From Streptomyces dangxiongensis (GTDB lineage: Bacteria > Actinomycetota > Actinomycetes > Streptomycetales > Streptomycetaceae): a stretch of 64,000 nt of DNA. The position numbers and the translations under genes were made by a program. The DNA lies in assembly GCF_003675325.1 (NCBI RefSeq), contig NZ_CP033073.1, positions 3,162,001 through 3,226,000 on the forward strand, written 5' to 3'. The notes under the pieces were generated by a model. It had not been told where the DNA came from. It saw nothing but the letters and a program-made list of their open reading frames with translations, and ran no database searches. Below, piece by piece: positions 26,283-36,057 of this stretch. The stretch's first letter is position 1. Each line of letters begins with the position of its first letter.

Positions 26283-27236
26283 TCAGTCGCTCTCGGTTTT
26301 CTTGGCGAGGAGCAGACCCAGCGCGGACAGGGGCGCACGCCACGGCGCCGGCGCGGGGGCGGGCGCGGCGCCACCCGCGGGGGCGGGGGCGGGGGTCGGG
26401 CCCGGGGTGGAGTCGGAGGGCGGATCGGGGGCGGACGCCGGGTCCGGACTCGGCGCCCGGGGTATGGGGACGGGTTCCGGTGCGGGGGCCGGGCCGAGGT
26501 GGTCGTGGAGTACGGCGGCGACCTCCTCGGCGTCCGGCCGCGCCGCCGGCTCACCGGCGTGCAGGCGGTCCAGCAGTGGGCCCAACGGACCCAGCCGCCC
26601 GGGGTCCGCGTCCCCCACGGCGGCACGCAGCAGCGCGCCCAGGGACCACAGGTCGGAGGCCGGACCGGCGCCGGGCCCCGCCGCCCGCTCGGGGGCGACG
26701 AACCCGGCGGGCGACTCGTCCGCGTGCCCGTCCCCGATGCCGAAGTCGGTGAGGACGACCCGCCCGGTACCGGACTCCAGCAGCACGTTGGCCGGTTTGA
26801 CGTCCCGGTGCACGATGCCGACGGAGTGGGCGGCGCGCAGCGCGCCGAGCACGGCGAGTCCGATACGGGCGGCCTCGGTCGGCGGCAGGGGGCCACGGCG
26901 CAGCACCTCGCGCAGGGACTCGCCCGCCACCAGCTCCATCACGATCCAGGGGACGCCGTCCTCGGTGACGACGTCATACACCGTCACGGCGGAGGGGTGC
27001 CGCACCCGGGTGGCGGCCCTGGCCTCGTGGTGGAGCCGGTGCGCGACGCGCCGGCTCTCCTCGTCGGTGGCCGGATCACCGGGCAGCAGCGGCTCCTTGA
27101 CGGCCACCAGCCTCCCGCCCTGTTCGTCCCGGGCACGCCAGACGGTGCCGGCCGGCCCGGATCCCAGACGTCCGGCCAGCCGGTAGCGACCGCCGATCAG
27201 GCGTGCGTCGAGCGGGAGTTCGCCGTCTTCGGTCAT
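26283..27236 (-). CDS. Ser/Thr protein kinase, no clear membrane segment
   Basis: 317 residues. The kinase domain spans about 14-260: Gly loop RLGSGPAGTVW, VAVKEP lysine, HRDVKPANVLL catalytic loop, DFGIGDG and an APE-like VAPERAAG. The activation loop is shorter than in its neighbours. The tail is Pro/Ala rich (PSPDPASAPDPPSDS) and ends in a short hydrophobic patch SALGLLLAKK that is too short for a confident membrane helix. It lacks the extracellular domain of the other kinases in the row. It is last of five kinase-type genes transcribed in the same direction. Targets are unknown. Confidence 0.88.
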   Translation of the reverse strand: MTEDGELPLDARLIGGRYRLAGRLGSGPAGTVWRARDEQGGRLVAVKEPLLPGDPATDEESRRVAHRLHHEARAATRVRHPSAVTVYDVVTEDGVPWIVMELVAGESLREVLRRGPLPPTEAARIGLAVLGALRAAHSVGIVHRDVKPANVLLESGTGRVVLTDFGIGDGHADESPAGFVAPERAAGPGAGPASDLWSLGALLRAAVGDADPGRLGPLGPLLDRLHAGEPAARPDAEEVAAVLHDHLGPAPAPEPVPIPRAPSPDPASAPDPPSDSTPGPTPAPAPAGGAAPAPAPAPWRAPLSALGLLLAKKTESD

Positions 27237-27381
27237 GGCACATGAGTACCGTGCGCACCAGGCCGTTGTCGAAGCGGGCGGCCGTAACCGCGCATCCGGC
27301 GCCGGCAACCGCCGGCCCGTAGTCCCGCGGTCTCCCGCGGTCCGAACCCATGGCCCATAGCCCACAGGGTGCGCCGGCCGG

Positions 27382-29139
27382 TCACGCCTCCGTGACCGAG
27401 AAGGTGTCCAGGGCCACGTCGAAGTACTCCCGGGCCTCCCGCACCCTGCCGACCGGCGCCGACACCCACACGTCGTACAGCCGCCCGCCCTCCTCCCAGC
27501 ACAGGTCGTAGGTGTGGCGCGGGCCCTCCGCCGCACTGAAGCCGTCCCAGGTGAACTCCCAGAGCGCGGCCGGGTGTCCGGCGTGCCTGGTCCGTGCGAC
27601 CCGGCCGTCGCGGTAACCGGGGTTGCTGGAGGCGCCGTCGGCGGCCGACCGGTTCATCACCCCGGCGGGGCCGCCCGGCTGGGGCGGGCCGACCTTGACG
27701 CCCAGGCGGAAGGTCTCGCCCGGTGAGAGGTAGAAGACCCGCTCGCCCTGTGGGCTGCGGGTGAAGTCCTCCGGTACGGCGAGGGAGAAGCCGGCCGGGT
27801 CCCGGGCCGCGCGGTAACCGGAGGGCGCGGTATGCGAGTCGGCGGCGGTCGGGCGAGGTGCGGCGGAGGCGGCCGACGGGGTGGGCGACGAGGTGGGTGA
27901 GGGGGTGGGCGACGCGGTCGGCCGGGTCGCTGGTGGCGACGGGGACAGGGCCGTGCCTCCCGTGCCGGTCCGGGTGGCCGGGCTCGTCGCCGTACCGCCC
28001 GGGGTGCCGCCGCCCCCGCCCCCGTCCCGGTGCAGCAGCAGCGCCGCGGCCGACACGCCCGCGCCGGCCAGCGCCGCGACGAGCAGCGCCGCGACCAGCA
28101 CACCGCGGGGCGACGACCGGGCCGGCACCGCCTCCCCCGGCGACCGGGGCGAGGCGTACGGCGGCGGCCCGCCGTGCGGGAGGTCCCACTGAGGGGGCGG
28201 GTGGTGCGCGGAGGGTTTCGGCGTCCGGCCGCCGCCGATCCGGTGGAGGCGCCCGCTGCCGTGCGTGCTCCCCGCCGCGCCCTGCCCGCCCGGCGCGGGC
28301 GGCGTCCGGCCCGTCTCCAGGTACGTCCCCAGCATCTGCTCGGCGTCCGCCGCGCCCAGCCGCCGGTCGGGGTCCCGTTCCAGCAGGCCCAGGACGACGG
28401 GCAGCAGCGGTCCGGCCTGGGCCGGCGGCCGGATCTCGTCGGCGACGACGGCGTGCAGGATGCCGCCGAGCGAGTCGCGCCGGAACGGCGACTCGCCGCT
28501 GAGCACCGTGCACAGCAGCGCGCCCAGCGACCACAGGTCGGACTCCGGGCCGGTGCGCAGCCCGGACATGCGTTCCGGCGCGGTGTACTCGGGCGAGCCG
28601 ACGAAGGAGCCGGTCTCGGTGAGCGTCGTGGCGCCCTCGACCTGGGCGATGCCGAAGTCGGTGAGGACGACCCGGTCGGTGCCGGACTCGAGCAGGACGT
28701 TCGCGGGCTTGATGTCCCGGTGGAGCACCCCCGCCTCGTGTGCCGTACGCACCGCGCTGAGCAGGGCGATGCCGATCCGCGCGGCCTCGGCGGTGTCGAC
28801 CGGGCCGTGCCGGGCGATCCGGTCGGCGAGCGAACCGCCGTCGATCAACTCCATGACGAGGTACGGCCGTTCGTCCTGCTCCACCACGTCGTGCACCACG
28901 ATGATGTGCGGGTGCCGCAACTGACAGACCGCGCGGGCCTCGCGGAACGTGCGGTCCCGGCGGCGACGCGCGTCGTCGTCCGGGAGCGCGTCGTCCGGAA
29001 GGAGTTCCTTGACCGCCACGTGACGGCCCAGCACCTGGTCGCTCGCCCGCCAGACGACGCCCATGCCGCCGCGCCCGATGCGTTCCTCCAGGCGGTAACG
29101 GCCCGCGATCAGCCGGAAGCCGGCTCCCTCGGTCCCCAT
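27382..29139 (-). CDS. Membrane Ser/Thr protein kinase with extracellular sensor-like domain
   Basis: 585 residues from ATG at 29139 (in-frame ATGs at 29148 and 29151 are possible). The kinase domain is complete: RIGRGGMGVVW, VAVKELLP, HRDIKPANVLL, DFGIAQ, SPEYTAPERM. A Pro-rich linker leads to one membrane helix (VLVAALLVAALAGAGVSAAALLL), a Ser/Thr/Pro-rich outer linker, and a 140-residue C-terminal domain (GYRAARDPAGFSLAVPEDF ... AALWEFTWDGF). That domain is shared with the three kinase-type genes upstream. Such kinases phosphorylate cell-division and wall-synthesis proteins; the outer domain probably reads an envelope signal. Confidence 0.92.
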   Translation of the reverse strand: MGTEGAGFRLIAGRYRLEERIGRGGMGVVWRASDQVLGRHVAVKELLPDDALPDDDARRRRDRTFREARAVCQLRHPHIIVVHDVVEQDERPYLVMELIDGGSLADRIARHGPVDTAEAARIGIALLSAVRTAHEAGVLHRDIKPANVLLESGTDRVVLTDFGIAQVEGATTLTETGSFVGSPEYTAPERMSGLRTGPESDLWSLGALLCTVLSGESPFRRDSLGGILHAVVADEIRPPAQAGPLLPVVLGLLERDPDRRLGAADAEQMLGTYLETGRTPPAPGGQGAAGSTHGSGRLHRIGGGRTPKPSAHHPPPQWDLPHGGPPPYASPRSPGEAVPARSSPRGVLVAALLVAALAGAGVSAAALLLHRDGGGGGGTPGGTATSPATRTGTGGTALSPSPPATRPTASPTPSPTSSPTPSAASAAPRPTAADSHTAPSGYRAARDPAGFSLAVPEDFTRSPQGERVFYLSPGETFRLGVKVGPPQPGGPAGVMNRSAADGASSNPGYRDGRVARTRHAGHPAALWEFTWDGFSAAEGPRHTYDLCWEEGGRLYDVWVSAPVGRVREAREYFDVALDTFSVTEA

Positions 29140-29246
29140 GCGCCCCATCATGCCGCACGGCGGGCATGCCCTCCGGGGCGCCGACCGGCCAAGCCACCCC
29201 GCACAGCCTGCCTGTTTCGGCCGTCTGCGCCGCCCGCCGCGCCGGA

Positions 29247-31022
29247 TCAGCCCTCGTTCGGCTGCTGCCAGCTCCGCAGTACCCACGTGAACCGCTTGCC
29301 GGCCGTCACCCAGTCGGCGGCCGGTGCCGACATGTAGATCACGTATTCGGTGCCCTCACGGGAGAAGTACGTCTCCTCGACAGCATGGCGCGGCCCGGCG
29401 ACGTAGGGCGGGTCCTTCTTCAGCGCGGTCCAGGTGTACTCCCACAACGCGCCGTCGCGGTCGCGGTAGATGTTCTCCTTCATGGTCACGCGCCGGTAGT
29501 CGACCAGCCGCTGGAGCTGCCGCTCCAGGTCCTCCTGGTGGGAGAGGGGCTTGGCGTAGTCCGGCGCGGTGTCGATGGCGATGCGGACGAAGTGTCTGCC
29601 ACCGTCGGGCGTGTAATCGACCTGCTTGAGGTCGCCCTCGATGCCGTACACCTTGCGCGTCCAGCCCTTGGGCAGGGAGAGGCTGAAGCCCAGCGGGTCG
29701 TGGTACGTCCGCCAGCCCGCGGGGATCGTGCCGGTGGAGCCGGGCGTGCCGCTGCCGCTCACCGCCGGCTGCGGAGCCGGGCCGGAGTCGCCGCTCGTCC
29801 GGGTGTCCTGTTCCATTCCGCTCCACCACTGGACGGCCGCCGCCGCGCCACCGCCGAGTACCGCCGCGACGGCCACGACCAGCGCGAGGGCGCGCAGCCG
29901 GTGGCGGGGCCGGTCATCCGCCCGGCCGCCCCCGGTGGCGGGCTGCAGCACGGTGACCCCACCTGCCGTCGACCCACCGGGGCTGACCGGGCCGCCCGTG
30001 GGCGTGCCGGCCATAGGTGTGCCGGTGGTGGGCGTGCCGGTGGTGGGTGCCGTCGGCCAGCCTTGACCGGAGCCCGCCGGTGCGGGGCCGTAACCGCCCG
30101 CCGGGGCCCCGGAGTCGTAGGGCCCGCCCGGGCCGTGACCGCTGCCCGGGTGCACGCCCGAACCCTGGGTGGGGACGAACGCCTGTGCCGAACGCGGTCG
30201 GCGGCCCTCCGCCGCCTCGGCGAGCATCTGCTCCGTCTCCCCCGCGTCCGGGCGCCGCGCCGGGTCCTTGTGCAGCAGCGCGGCGATGACGGGCGCGAGC
30301 GGACCGGCGTGTCGCGGCTCGTCGGCATCCTCCTCGACGACCGCCTGCATGGTGCTCAGCGGCGAGGTGCGCCGGAACGGCGAGCGGCCCTCGACGGCCG
30401 TGTACAGCGTGGCGCCGAGCGCCCACAGGTCCGAGGACGGGCCGGGGTCGTGACCGCGCACCCGCTCGGGCGCGAGGTAGTCGACCGAGCCGACGACCTC
30501 CCCGGTGCGCGTGATGGTGGTGTCGCCCTCGATCTGGGCGATGCCGAAGTCGGTGAGCAGGACCCGGCCGTCATCGCCGAGGAGGACGTTGCCGGGCTTG
30601 ACGTCCCGGTGCAGTACACCGGCGCCGTGAGCGGCGCGCAGCGCACGCAGTACCCACAGCCCGATCCGCGCGCTCTCCGCCGGCTCGATGCGGCCCCGCT
30701 CCTTGACCGCGTCGGCCAACGAGTTGCCCTCGACCAGCTCCATCACGATCCACGGGCGGCCGTCGTGTTCCAGGACGTCGTGCACGGTGACGACGGCGGA
30801 GTGGTTGATGCGCGCGGCGGCACGCGCCTCGGACCGGGTACGGGCGAGCAGGACGGACCGGTCGCTGTCGGAGACGTAGAGCGCGGCGGTCAACTCCTTG
30901 ACGGCGACCTGCCGGTGCAGCACCTCGTCGTGGGCGCGCCACACCCGGCCCATGCCGCCGCTGCCGATGGAGTCGGCGAGCCGGTATCGGCCCGCTATGA
31001 GCAGGCCCTGCATCTGATTCAC
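29247..31022 (-). CDS. Membrane Ser/Thr protein kinase with extracellular sensor-like domain
   Basis: 591 residues from GTG at 31022 (VNQMQGLLIAGRY); the internal ATG at 31013 is possible. All kinase motifs are present: SIGSGGMGRVW, VAVKEL, HRDVKPGNVLL, DFGIAQIEG, APERVRG. A Gly/Pro/Ser linker carrying (T)GTPTTGTPMAGTP repeats precedes the membrane helix (LRALALVVAVAAVLGGGAAAAV). The outer C-terminal domain starts GWRTYHDPLGFSLSLPKGW and includes GALWEYTWTAL. From memory, the equivalent S. coelicolor kinase cluster (SCO4775-4779) has been linked to the spore-wall synthesis complex; that link is literature recall, not seen here. Confidence 0.92.
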   Translation of the reverse strand: MNQMQGLLIAGRYRLADSIGSGGMGRVWRAHDEVLHRQVAVKELTAALYVSDSDRSVLLARTRSEARAAARINHSAVVTVHDVLEHDGRPWIVMELVEGNSLADAVKERGRIEPAESARIGLWVLRALRAAHGAGVLHRDVKPGNVLLGDDGRVLLTDFGIAQIEGDTTITRTGEVVGSVDYLAPERVRGHDPGPSSDLWALGATLYTAVEGRSPFRRTSPLSTMQAVVEEDADEPRHAGPLAPVIAALLHKDPARRPDAGETEQMLAEAAEGRRPRSAQAFVPTQGSGVHPGSGHGPGGPYDSGAPAGGYGPAPAGSGQGWPTAPTTGTPTTGTPMAGTPTGGPVSPGGSTAGGVTVLQPATGGGRADDRPRHRLRALALVVAVAAVLGGGAAAAVQWWSGMEQDTRTSGDSGPAPQPAVSGSGTPGSTGTIPAGWRTYHDPLGFSLSLPKGWTRKVYGIEGDLKQVDYTPDGGRHFVRIAIDTAPDYAKPLSHQEDLERQLQRLVDYRRVTMKENIYRDRDGALWEYTWTALKKDPPYVAGPRHAVEETYFSREGTEYVIYMSAPAADWVTAGKRFTWVLRSWQQPNEG

Positions 31023-31242
31023 GTTGCCCCGCAATGCTCTTGACAGGCTCAGACTAAGGACCGGCCTGCCCGCAGGGAACCGGCGGGGTGCCAAGGTGAC
31101 AGCACTGTGACGGTTGACGCCCCCCGCACGCGCGCGCGTATCGCTCCCGGCCGGCGGGCCGCCACTGCGACCGCTCAACTGCGAGGGCGGTACGTGGCGG
31201 TGGCCCGTCCGGCCGCCGCGCCGGCAGGCCCCCGTGACCCGC

Positions 31243-33882
31243 TCAACCGCTCAGCCGGTACGTCGTGGTCGCCTGTTCGTACAGCCGGGTCACCTCGTCG
31301 CGCTCGGCCTCCGGGCCGCGGACCTGGATGACGTGGTAGCGCCCGTTCAGCAGCAGCGCCATGTTCCGCACGAACAGGTCCCGCCCCTGCCCGTCGGTCC
31401 AGGTGAACTGCCCCTCCGCCATGGTCCGTCCGCCCACCTCGATGGTGCGCAACCCGGTGGCCGTGGCCCAGCTCGAGTCCCGGTACGGCTGGAGTTCACG
31501 CTCCTTGTCCCGCTGGTAGGCCATCGGATCGCTGCCGAACGCCGAGGTGCCGTCCCGCCCCGGTACGACGATCAGCTCGAAGTTCCCCTGTGCGTACTGC
31601 ACTTGACCGCTGCCGTTCTTCGGGGTGCGGTGCCAGCCCTCGGCGACGGCGACCTGGAAGCCGTCCGGGTCCTTGCGCAGGGTGAAACCGTCGGCGACGG
31701 CGGAGTCACCGCCGGTCTGCGTCTCGGTCGCGGGCGCGGAGGCGCCGCCGTCCGGTGCGCTCGGCCCGGCCGACGCCCCCGCGGAGCGGGACGGCACGGG
31801 GCCGGTCCGCCCGGTGACGCCGGTACGGCCACGGTCCGCCTCGCCGCTCTCGCCCTGTTTCGGCATGAGGAGCAGCGCGTAGGCGACCGCGCCGGCCAGC
31901 AGGAGCAGGATCAGCAGGAGCAGGGTCCGGCCCAGGCTGCGCGGCGAACGGGCGCCCTCCCGGGCCCGCTTGTGCCGGCCGTGCGGGTGGGTCGCGGGCA
32001 GCCCGGCACGGCGCCGGCGCACCAGCTCGCCGCGGCGCCGGACGATCGGCAGTCGGCGCGGGTCGGTGGGCGGCACGGGCACGACGTTGATGCCGGCGTC
32101 GGGTTCGGGCGCGGAGCGCACCAGTGACCGCAGCCAGCCGCTCAGCTCCTCCGTCTCGGGCCGCTCGGTGGGGTCCTGACGCAGCAGCGACTCCACGACC
32201 GGCCGCAGCGGGCCGCACTCCTCGGCGAAGGCGGGCGGCTCGGCGCAGACCAACTGGACCAGCTCGGCCGTCGACTCCTCCGGGTACGGCGCGTGCCCCT
32301 GCACCGACCGGAACAGCAGCGCGCCCAGCGCCCACAGGTCGGTGGCCGGACCGATCGGCGCCGCAAGCTGCCAGTTCTCGTGCACGGATCCGGCCTGTTC
32401 CGGCGCCCACCGCTCGGTCACCGGCCCCACGACGGTCATCCGTAGCTGCCGGGCCCGCTCCGCGGCCAACGCCGTACCGGGTCCCCGCCGCACGGCACCC
32501 CCCTCGTCCCAACAGGCGGCCGAGGGTGCGGAAACGCCGGAGGACTCGCCCACGCGGCCGGGAACGGCGGAACGACCGGGATCGGCGGAGTGGCCGGGAA
32601 CGGCGGAGTGCTCACCGCGCGGTGCGGCGCCGTGCCACGGGGCGCCGCGCACCCCGTACGGGTCGGCTATCCGCTCGGACGGCCTCGCGCCGCCCGTCTC
32701 CGGGCCGTACGGCGACGGTGCCGCGGCGTCGGCTCGGCCGGTACCGCCGCCGGCCTCGGCCGGTGGACGGGCCGCGGGCAGGGCGGGGCGCCCGTACTGC
32801 TGGGCCTCTTGCACCCGGGCGGCGGCCCGGGCACCCGCGCGGTAGGCGGCGATGGCACCGGCACGGGCGGCGCGGATGTCCTCGCCGCTCTCCAGAGCCC
32901 GCTGGCCCGCCGGCCCGGACGCACCGGCACCGGTCGCTTCACCCGCCCCCGGGACCGGCAGGCCGCCGGCCGCCCGCGCCTGGATCGCGGCCCGGCGCGC
33001 CGCCTCGGGATCGGCCCCCGCGGCCGGCCCACCGTCCGGACCGCCCCCGGCGAAGCCCCCGTCACCGTCGGAGACCGCGGGCACACCGGAGACCCCTGAC
33101 CTGCCGGAGACCCCGGGCACGCCGGGAACCCCGGACCTGCCGGAAGCGCCGGGAACGCCGGGGACACCCGCGACGCCGGGAGCTCCCGCGTCCCGCCCGT
33201 CTCCCGGCGAATCGTCCCCCCGTACGTCCCCCGCCTCCCCCACGTCCGCCGTGAGCCCCTCCGGAGCCGGCACCGGGTCGTACCCGCACAGTGCCTCCTC
33301 CGCCGCGCCGACCGCGAGGCCGGTCAGCATCACGCGGCCGTCGTCGCAGACGAGGACCGTGCGGGCGGTGAGGTTGCGGTGCACCCAGCCGTGGGCGTGC
33401 AGCACGCGGAGCGCCATGAGGACGTCGGAGGCGACCTCGGCCGCCCGGTACGGCGAGAGCGGGGTCTCGGCGAGCAGGGCGGCCAGCGGGCGCGCGGCCA
33501 CCAGCTCGCTGACGATCCACAGCGACCCGCCCTCGGCGAACACGTCGAAGACCTGGTCGAGGCGCGGGTGGTCGGGGACACGGGCGGCGGCCTGCGCGGC
33601 CTCGACGGCACGCCGCACGGCCGGGTCGGCGGGCTGCCGGGTGGCGGTCCTGGCCTCGGGTGCCCGGCGGGACGCGCGCTCCCGTGCGGTGAACCCCTCG
33701 GGCAGCCCCTCCGCGTCGAGGACCTCGGCCTCGACGACCTCCGGCAGCGGGACCTGCCGGACCAGGACCTCCTGACCGCTGTAGGTGTCGAAGGCGCGGG
33801 TCTCGGTGAGTTCGTACGCGTCGGACGGCGGAAGTGGCAGGCGGTAGCGGTCGGCGAGCACCCGACCCGCGTAGTCGTCCAC
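31243..33882 (-). CDS. Predicted membrane pseudokinase with collagen-like insert and outer sensor domain
   Basis: 879 residues from GTG at 33882, GGGAGG 5 nt upstream. The fold is kinase-like (LADRYRL, SLWIVSELV, ALRVLHAHGWVHRNLTARTVLV), but key residues are missing. There is no Gly-rich loop, EVLVRQVPLP stands where VAVK is expected, HRN replaces HRD, and MLTGLA replaces DFG. A 300-residue disordered insert then separates this from the C-lobe end (APIGPATDLWALGALLF). The insert contains twelve perfect G-x-y triplets (GVPGVPGASGRSGVPGVPG and neighbours). After a membrane helix comes the same outer domain as its neighbours (LRKDPDGFQVAVAEGW). It is probably a scaffold or regulator of the adjacent kinases. 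Confidence 0.88.
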   Translation of the reverse strand: MDDYAGRVLADRYRLPLPPSDAYELTETRAFDTYSGQEVLVRQVPLPEVVEAEVLDAEGLPEGFTARERASRRAPEARTATRQPADPAVRRAVEAAQAAARVPDHPRLDQVFDVFAEGGSLWIVSELVAARPLAALLAETPLSPYRAAEVASDVLMALRVLHAHGWVHRNLTARTVLVCDDGRVMLTGLAVGAAEEALCGYDPVPAPEGLTADVGEAGDVRGDDSPGDGRDAGAPGVAGVPGVPGASGRSGVPGVPGVSGRSGVSGVPAVSDGDGGFAGGGPDGGPAAGADPEAARRAAIQARAAGGLPVPGAGEATGAGASGPAGQRALESGEDIRAARAGAIAAYRAGARAAARVQEAQQYGRPALPAARPPAEAGGGTGRADAAAPSPYGPETGGARPSERIADPYGVRGAPWHGAAPRGEHSAVPGHSADPGRSAVPGRVGESSGVSAPSAACWDEGGAVRRGPGTALAAERARQLRMTVVGPVTERWAPEQAGSVHENWQLAAPIGPATDLWALGALLFRSVQGHAPYPEESTAELVQLVCAEPPAFAEECGPLRPVVESLLRQDPTERPETEELSGWLRSLVRSAPEPDAGINVVPVPPTDPRRLPIVRRRGELVRRRRAGLPATHPHGRHKRAREGARSPRSLGRTLLLLILLLLAGAVAYALLLMPKQGESGEADRGRTGVTGRTGPVPSRSAGASAGPSAPDGGASAPATETQTGGDSAVADGFTLRKDPDGFQVAVAEGWHRTPKNGSGQVQYAQGNFELIVVPGRDGTSAFGSDPMAYQRDKERELQPYRDSSWATATGLRTIEVGGRTMAEGQFTWTDGQGRDLFVRNMALLLNGRYHVIQVRGPEAERDEVTRLYEQATTTYRLSG

Positions 33883-34047
33883 TTGGCCTCCCCCGGCCGC
33901 CCGAGATCCGTCACTTCCGTTCGTCGTACGGCCCGTTTCGCACACGCATGCGGCTGCGTACGGTCCGCGACCATTCACGATACGTGCCGGAGGCAACCCG
34001 CACGGAGTGGATGACGGATTCCCACGCACCAAACCGGCGCGCCCGGC

Positions 34048-36057
34048 CTACGACTTGGGCGTGAAGGACTTGGTGAGCGTCTTCCAGGTGTCCTTGCGCA
34101 GATCGCCGTGCCAGTCGGCGCCCTTCGCGGTGTACATCAGCGCGTAACCGAGGTGGCCGTTCACCACGAAGCCCCGGTCGATCGTCCGGTACCCGGTGCC
34201 GCCCTCGTCGTAGGTGAACTCCCAGTCGGCCGTGTTCCAGCCGCGGTAGCCGACCTTCTCGATGCGTAGCTTGCGGTACTGGGAGCGCACCATGTAGCGC
34301 TCCTGGTTCTTCCAGTCCGCCACCGGGTCTCCCTTGGGCGTGCCGGTCCAGGCGACGAGCAGCTTCTGTCCGGCGGGCCCGGTGTAGCGGTCGCCGGCGC
34401 CTCCGGTGGAGCGGTACTGCCAGCCCTTCGGCAGCCCGATCGAGTACCCCTGGCCGCTCTTGCGGGTCGAGACCGCCGGGGCGCTCCCGCCGTCCTTGCC
34501 GTCGTCCTCACCGCCGGACGGGCCGGAGTCGTCGGCGGACGGGCCGGCGTCGGAGTCCGGCCCGGGGGCCGACGCCGAACCGGTGCCGGCCGGTGCGGCG
34601 CTCGCGCCGTCCGTCCGCTTCCCGCTGGCCGTGCCGCCGCCCGTCTTCCTGTCCTCCTTGGTGGACGCGGTGGCGCTGGCGGCGGCCTTGGCTCCGCTGT
34701 TCCCGCCGTTCTTGTCGTCGCCGCTCAGCGTGAGGGCGAGCACGGTGCCGAGCACCGCGAGAGCGACGACCACGGCGATGATGACGAGCGTGCGCCGGGG
34801 CACCACGTCGGTCAGCGGCGCCCTGGGCACCGGCCTCGGCGGCAGGTCCAGGTCCGGCGGCGGCACCACGGGCCAGCCGGAACTCTGCTTGGCCGCACCG
34901 GAGTCCGGCACGGATCCGGAACCCTGTGCGGGAACGGCCGGTCTGCCGGCCGGACCGGTGCCCGCCGGCCCGGCGGCGGCGGACCGCGCCCCGGTGGCCG
35001 CACCGCCGGCCGCCGGGGCCGTCGTCTCGCTCGTGGTCCTCGGCCGCGCCGCCGCCGCGCCGGCGGCCTTGCGGACCGAACGCAGCGCGCCGCGCCGTTT
35101 CTCCCCGGCCTCCTCACCGCGCTTGCCGCCGGGTGGTCCCGGCTGCGCCGGCAGGGGGACCACGCGTGTGGCGTCCATCGGCTCCTGCTCGGGCGCGTGG
35201 ATCACCGCGTTGAGCATGGCCCGGGCCCCGGCGTCGTCGAGCCGCTGGGCCGGATCCTTGGTCAGCAGGCCGTAGATGACGTCCCGCAGCGGTCCCGCGT
35301 GCTTCGGCTCGTCCAGGGACTCGGTCATCACCGCGGTGAGCGTGGCGATCGCCGAGCCCTTGTCGTAGGGCGGCACCCCTTCGACCGCCGCGTACAGCAG
35401 GCCGCCGAGCGACCACAGGTCGGCCGCCGGTCCGGGCTTGTGGCCGCGGGCGCGCTCCGGGGAGATGTAGGAGGGGGCGCCGACCAGCATGCCGGTGGAG
35501 GTGATGGACGGGTCGCCCTCGACCTGCGCGATGCCGAAGTCGGTGAGAACGACCCGGCCGTCCTCGGCGATGAGCACGTTGGACGGCTTCACGTCCCGGT
35601 GCAGGATGCCCTGGCGGTGCGCGGAGCGCAGTACGTCGAGGACGGCGAGCCCCACCTCGGCGGCGCGCCTGGGCTTCAGCAGGCCGTCCTCGCGGATGAC
35701 CTCGGCGAGGGACTTGCCCTCCACCAACTCCATGACGATCCACGGCCGGTCGTCCTCGTCGACCACGTCGAAGACCGTCACCGCGCTGTTGTTGCGGATC
35801 CGGGCGATCGCCTTGGCCTCGCGCAGGGTGCGCGTGATCAGGCGCCGCTTCTCCTCCTCGTCGATGTTCGTCGGGAACCGCAGTTCCTTGACGGCGACCG
35901 TCCGGCCGAGGGTCTCGTCCTCGGCGCGCCAGACCGTGCCCATGCCGCCGCGGCCCAGCACGTCTCCCAGCCGGTACCGCCCGGCGAGGAGACGCCGCTC
36001 GCCGTTGTCCTGACGAGTCTCCTGACGGGATGTACCCGCCCGCTCCGTCTCCGACAT
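34048..36057 (-). CDS. Membrane Ser/Thr protein kinase with extracellular sensor-like domain
   Basis: 669 residues from ATG at 36057 with GAGGGGA upstream; first in the kinase row. Complete motifs: VLGRGGMGTVW, VAVKELRF, HRDVKPSNVLI, DFGIAQVEG, SPERARG. A Thr/Ala/Pro-rich juxtamembrane segment precedes the helix (TLVIIAVVVALAVLGTVLAL). The outer Ser/Gly/Asp linker leads to a C-terminal domain beginning QGYSIGLPKGWQYRS and containing TADWEFTYDEGG, homologous in pattern to the other outer domains of the cluster. The same-strand arrangement and gaps of 100-230 bp allow one transcript or several. Confidence 0.92.
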   Translation of the reverse strand: MSETERAGTSRQETRQDNGERRLLAGRYRLGDVLGRGGMGTVWRAEDETLGRTVAVKELRFPTNIDEEEKRRLITRTLREAKAIARIRNNSAVTVFDVVDEDDRPWIVMELVEGKSLAEVIREDGLLKPRRAAEVGLAVLDVLRSAHRQGILHRDVKPSNVLIAEDGRVVLTDFGIAQVEGDPSITSTGMLVGAPSYISPERARGHKPGPAADLWSLGGLLYAAVEGVPPYDKGSAIATLTAVMTESLDEPKHAGPLRDVIYGLLTKDPAQRLDDAGARAMLNAVIHAPEQEPMDATRVVPLPAQPGPPGGKRGEEAGEKRRGALRSVRKAAGAAAARPRTTSETTAPAAGGAATGARSAAAGPAGTGPAGRPAVPAQGSGSVPDSGAAKQSSGWPVVPPPDLDLPPRPVPRAPLTDVVPRRTLVIIAVVVALAVLGTVLALTLSGDDKNGGNSGAKAAASATASTKEDRKTGGGTASGKRTDGASAAPAGTGSASAPGPDSDAGPSADDSGPSGGEDDGKDGGSAPAVSTRKSGQGYSIGLPKGWQYRSTGGAGDRYTGPAGQKLLVAWTGTPKGDPVADWKNQERYMVRSQYRKLRIEKVGYRGWNTADWEFTYDEGGTGYRTIDRGFVVNGHLGYALMYTAKGADWHGDLRKDTWKTLTKSFTPKS

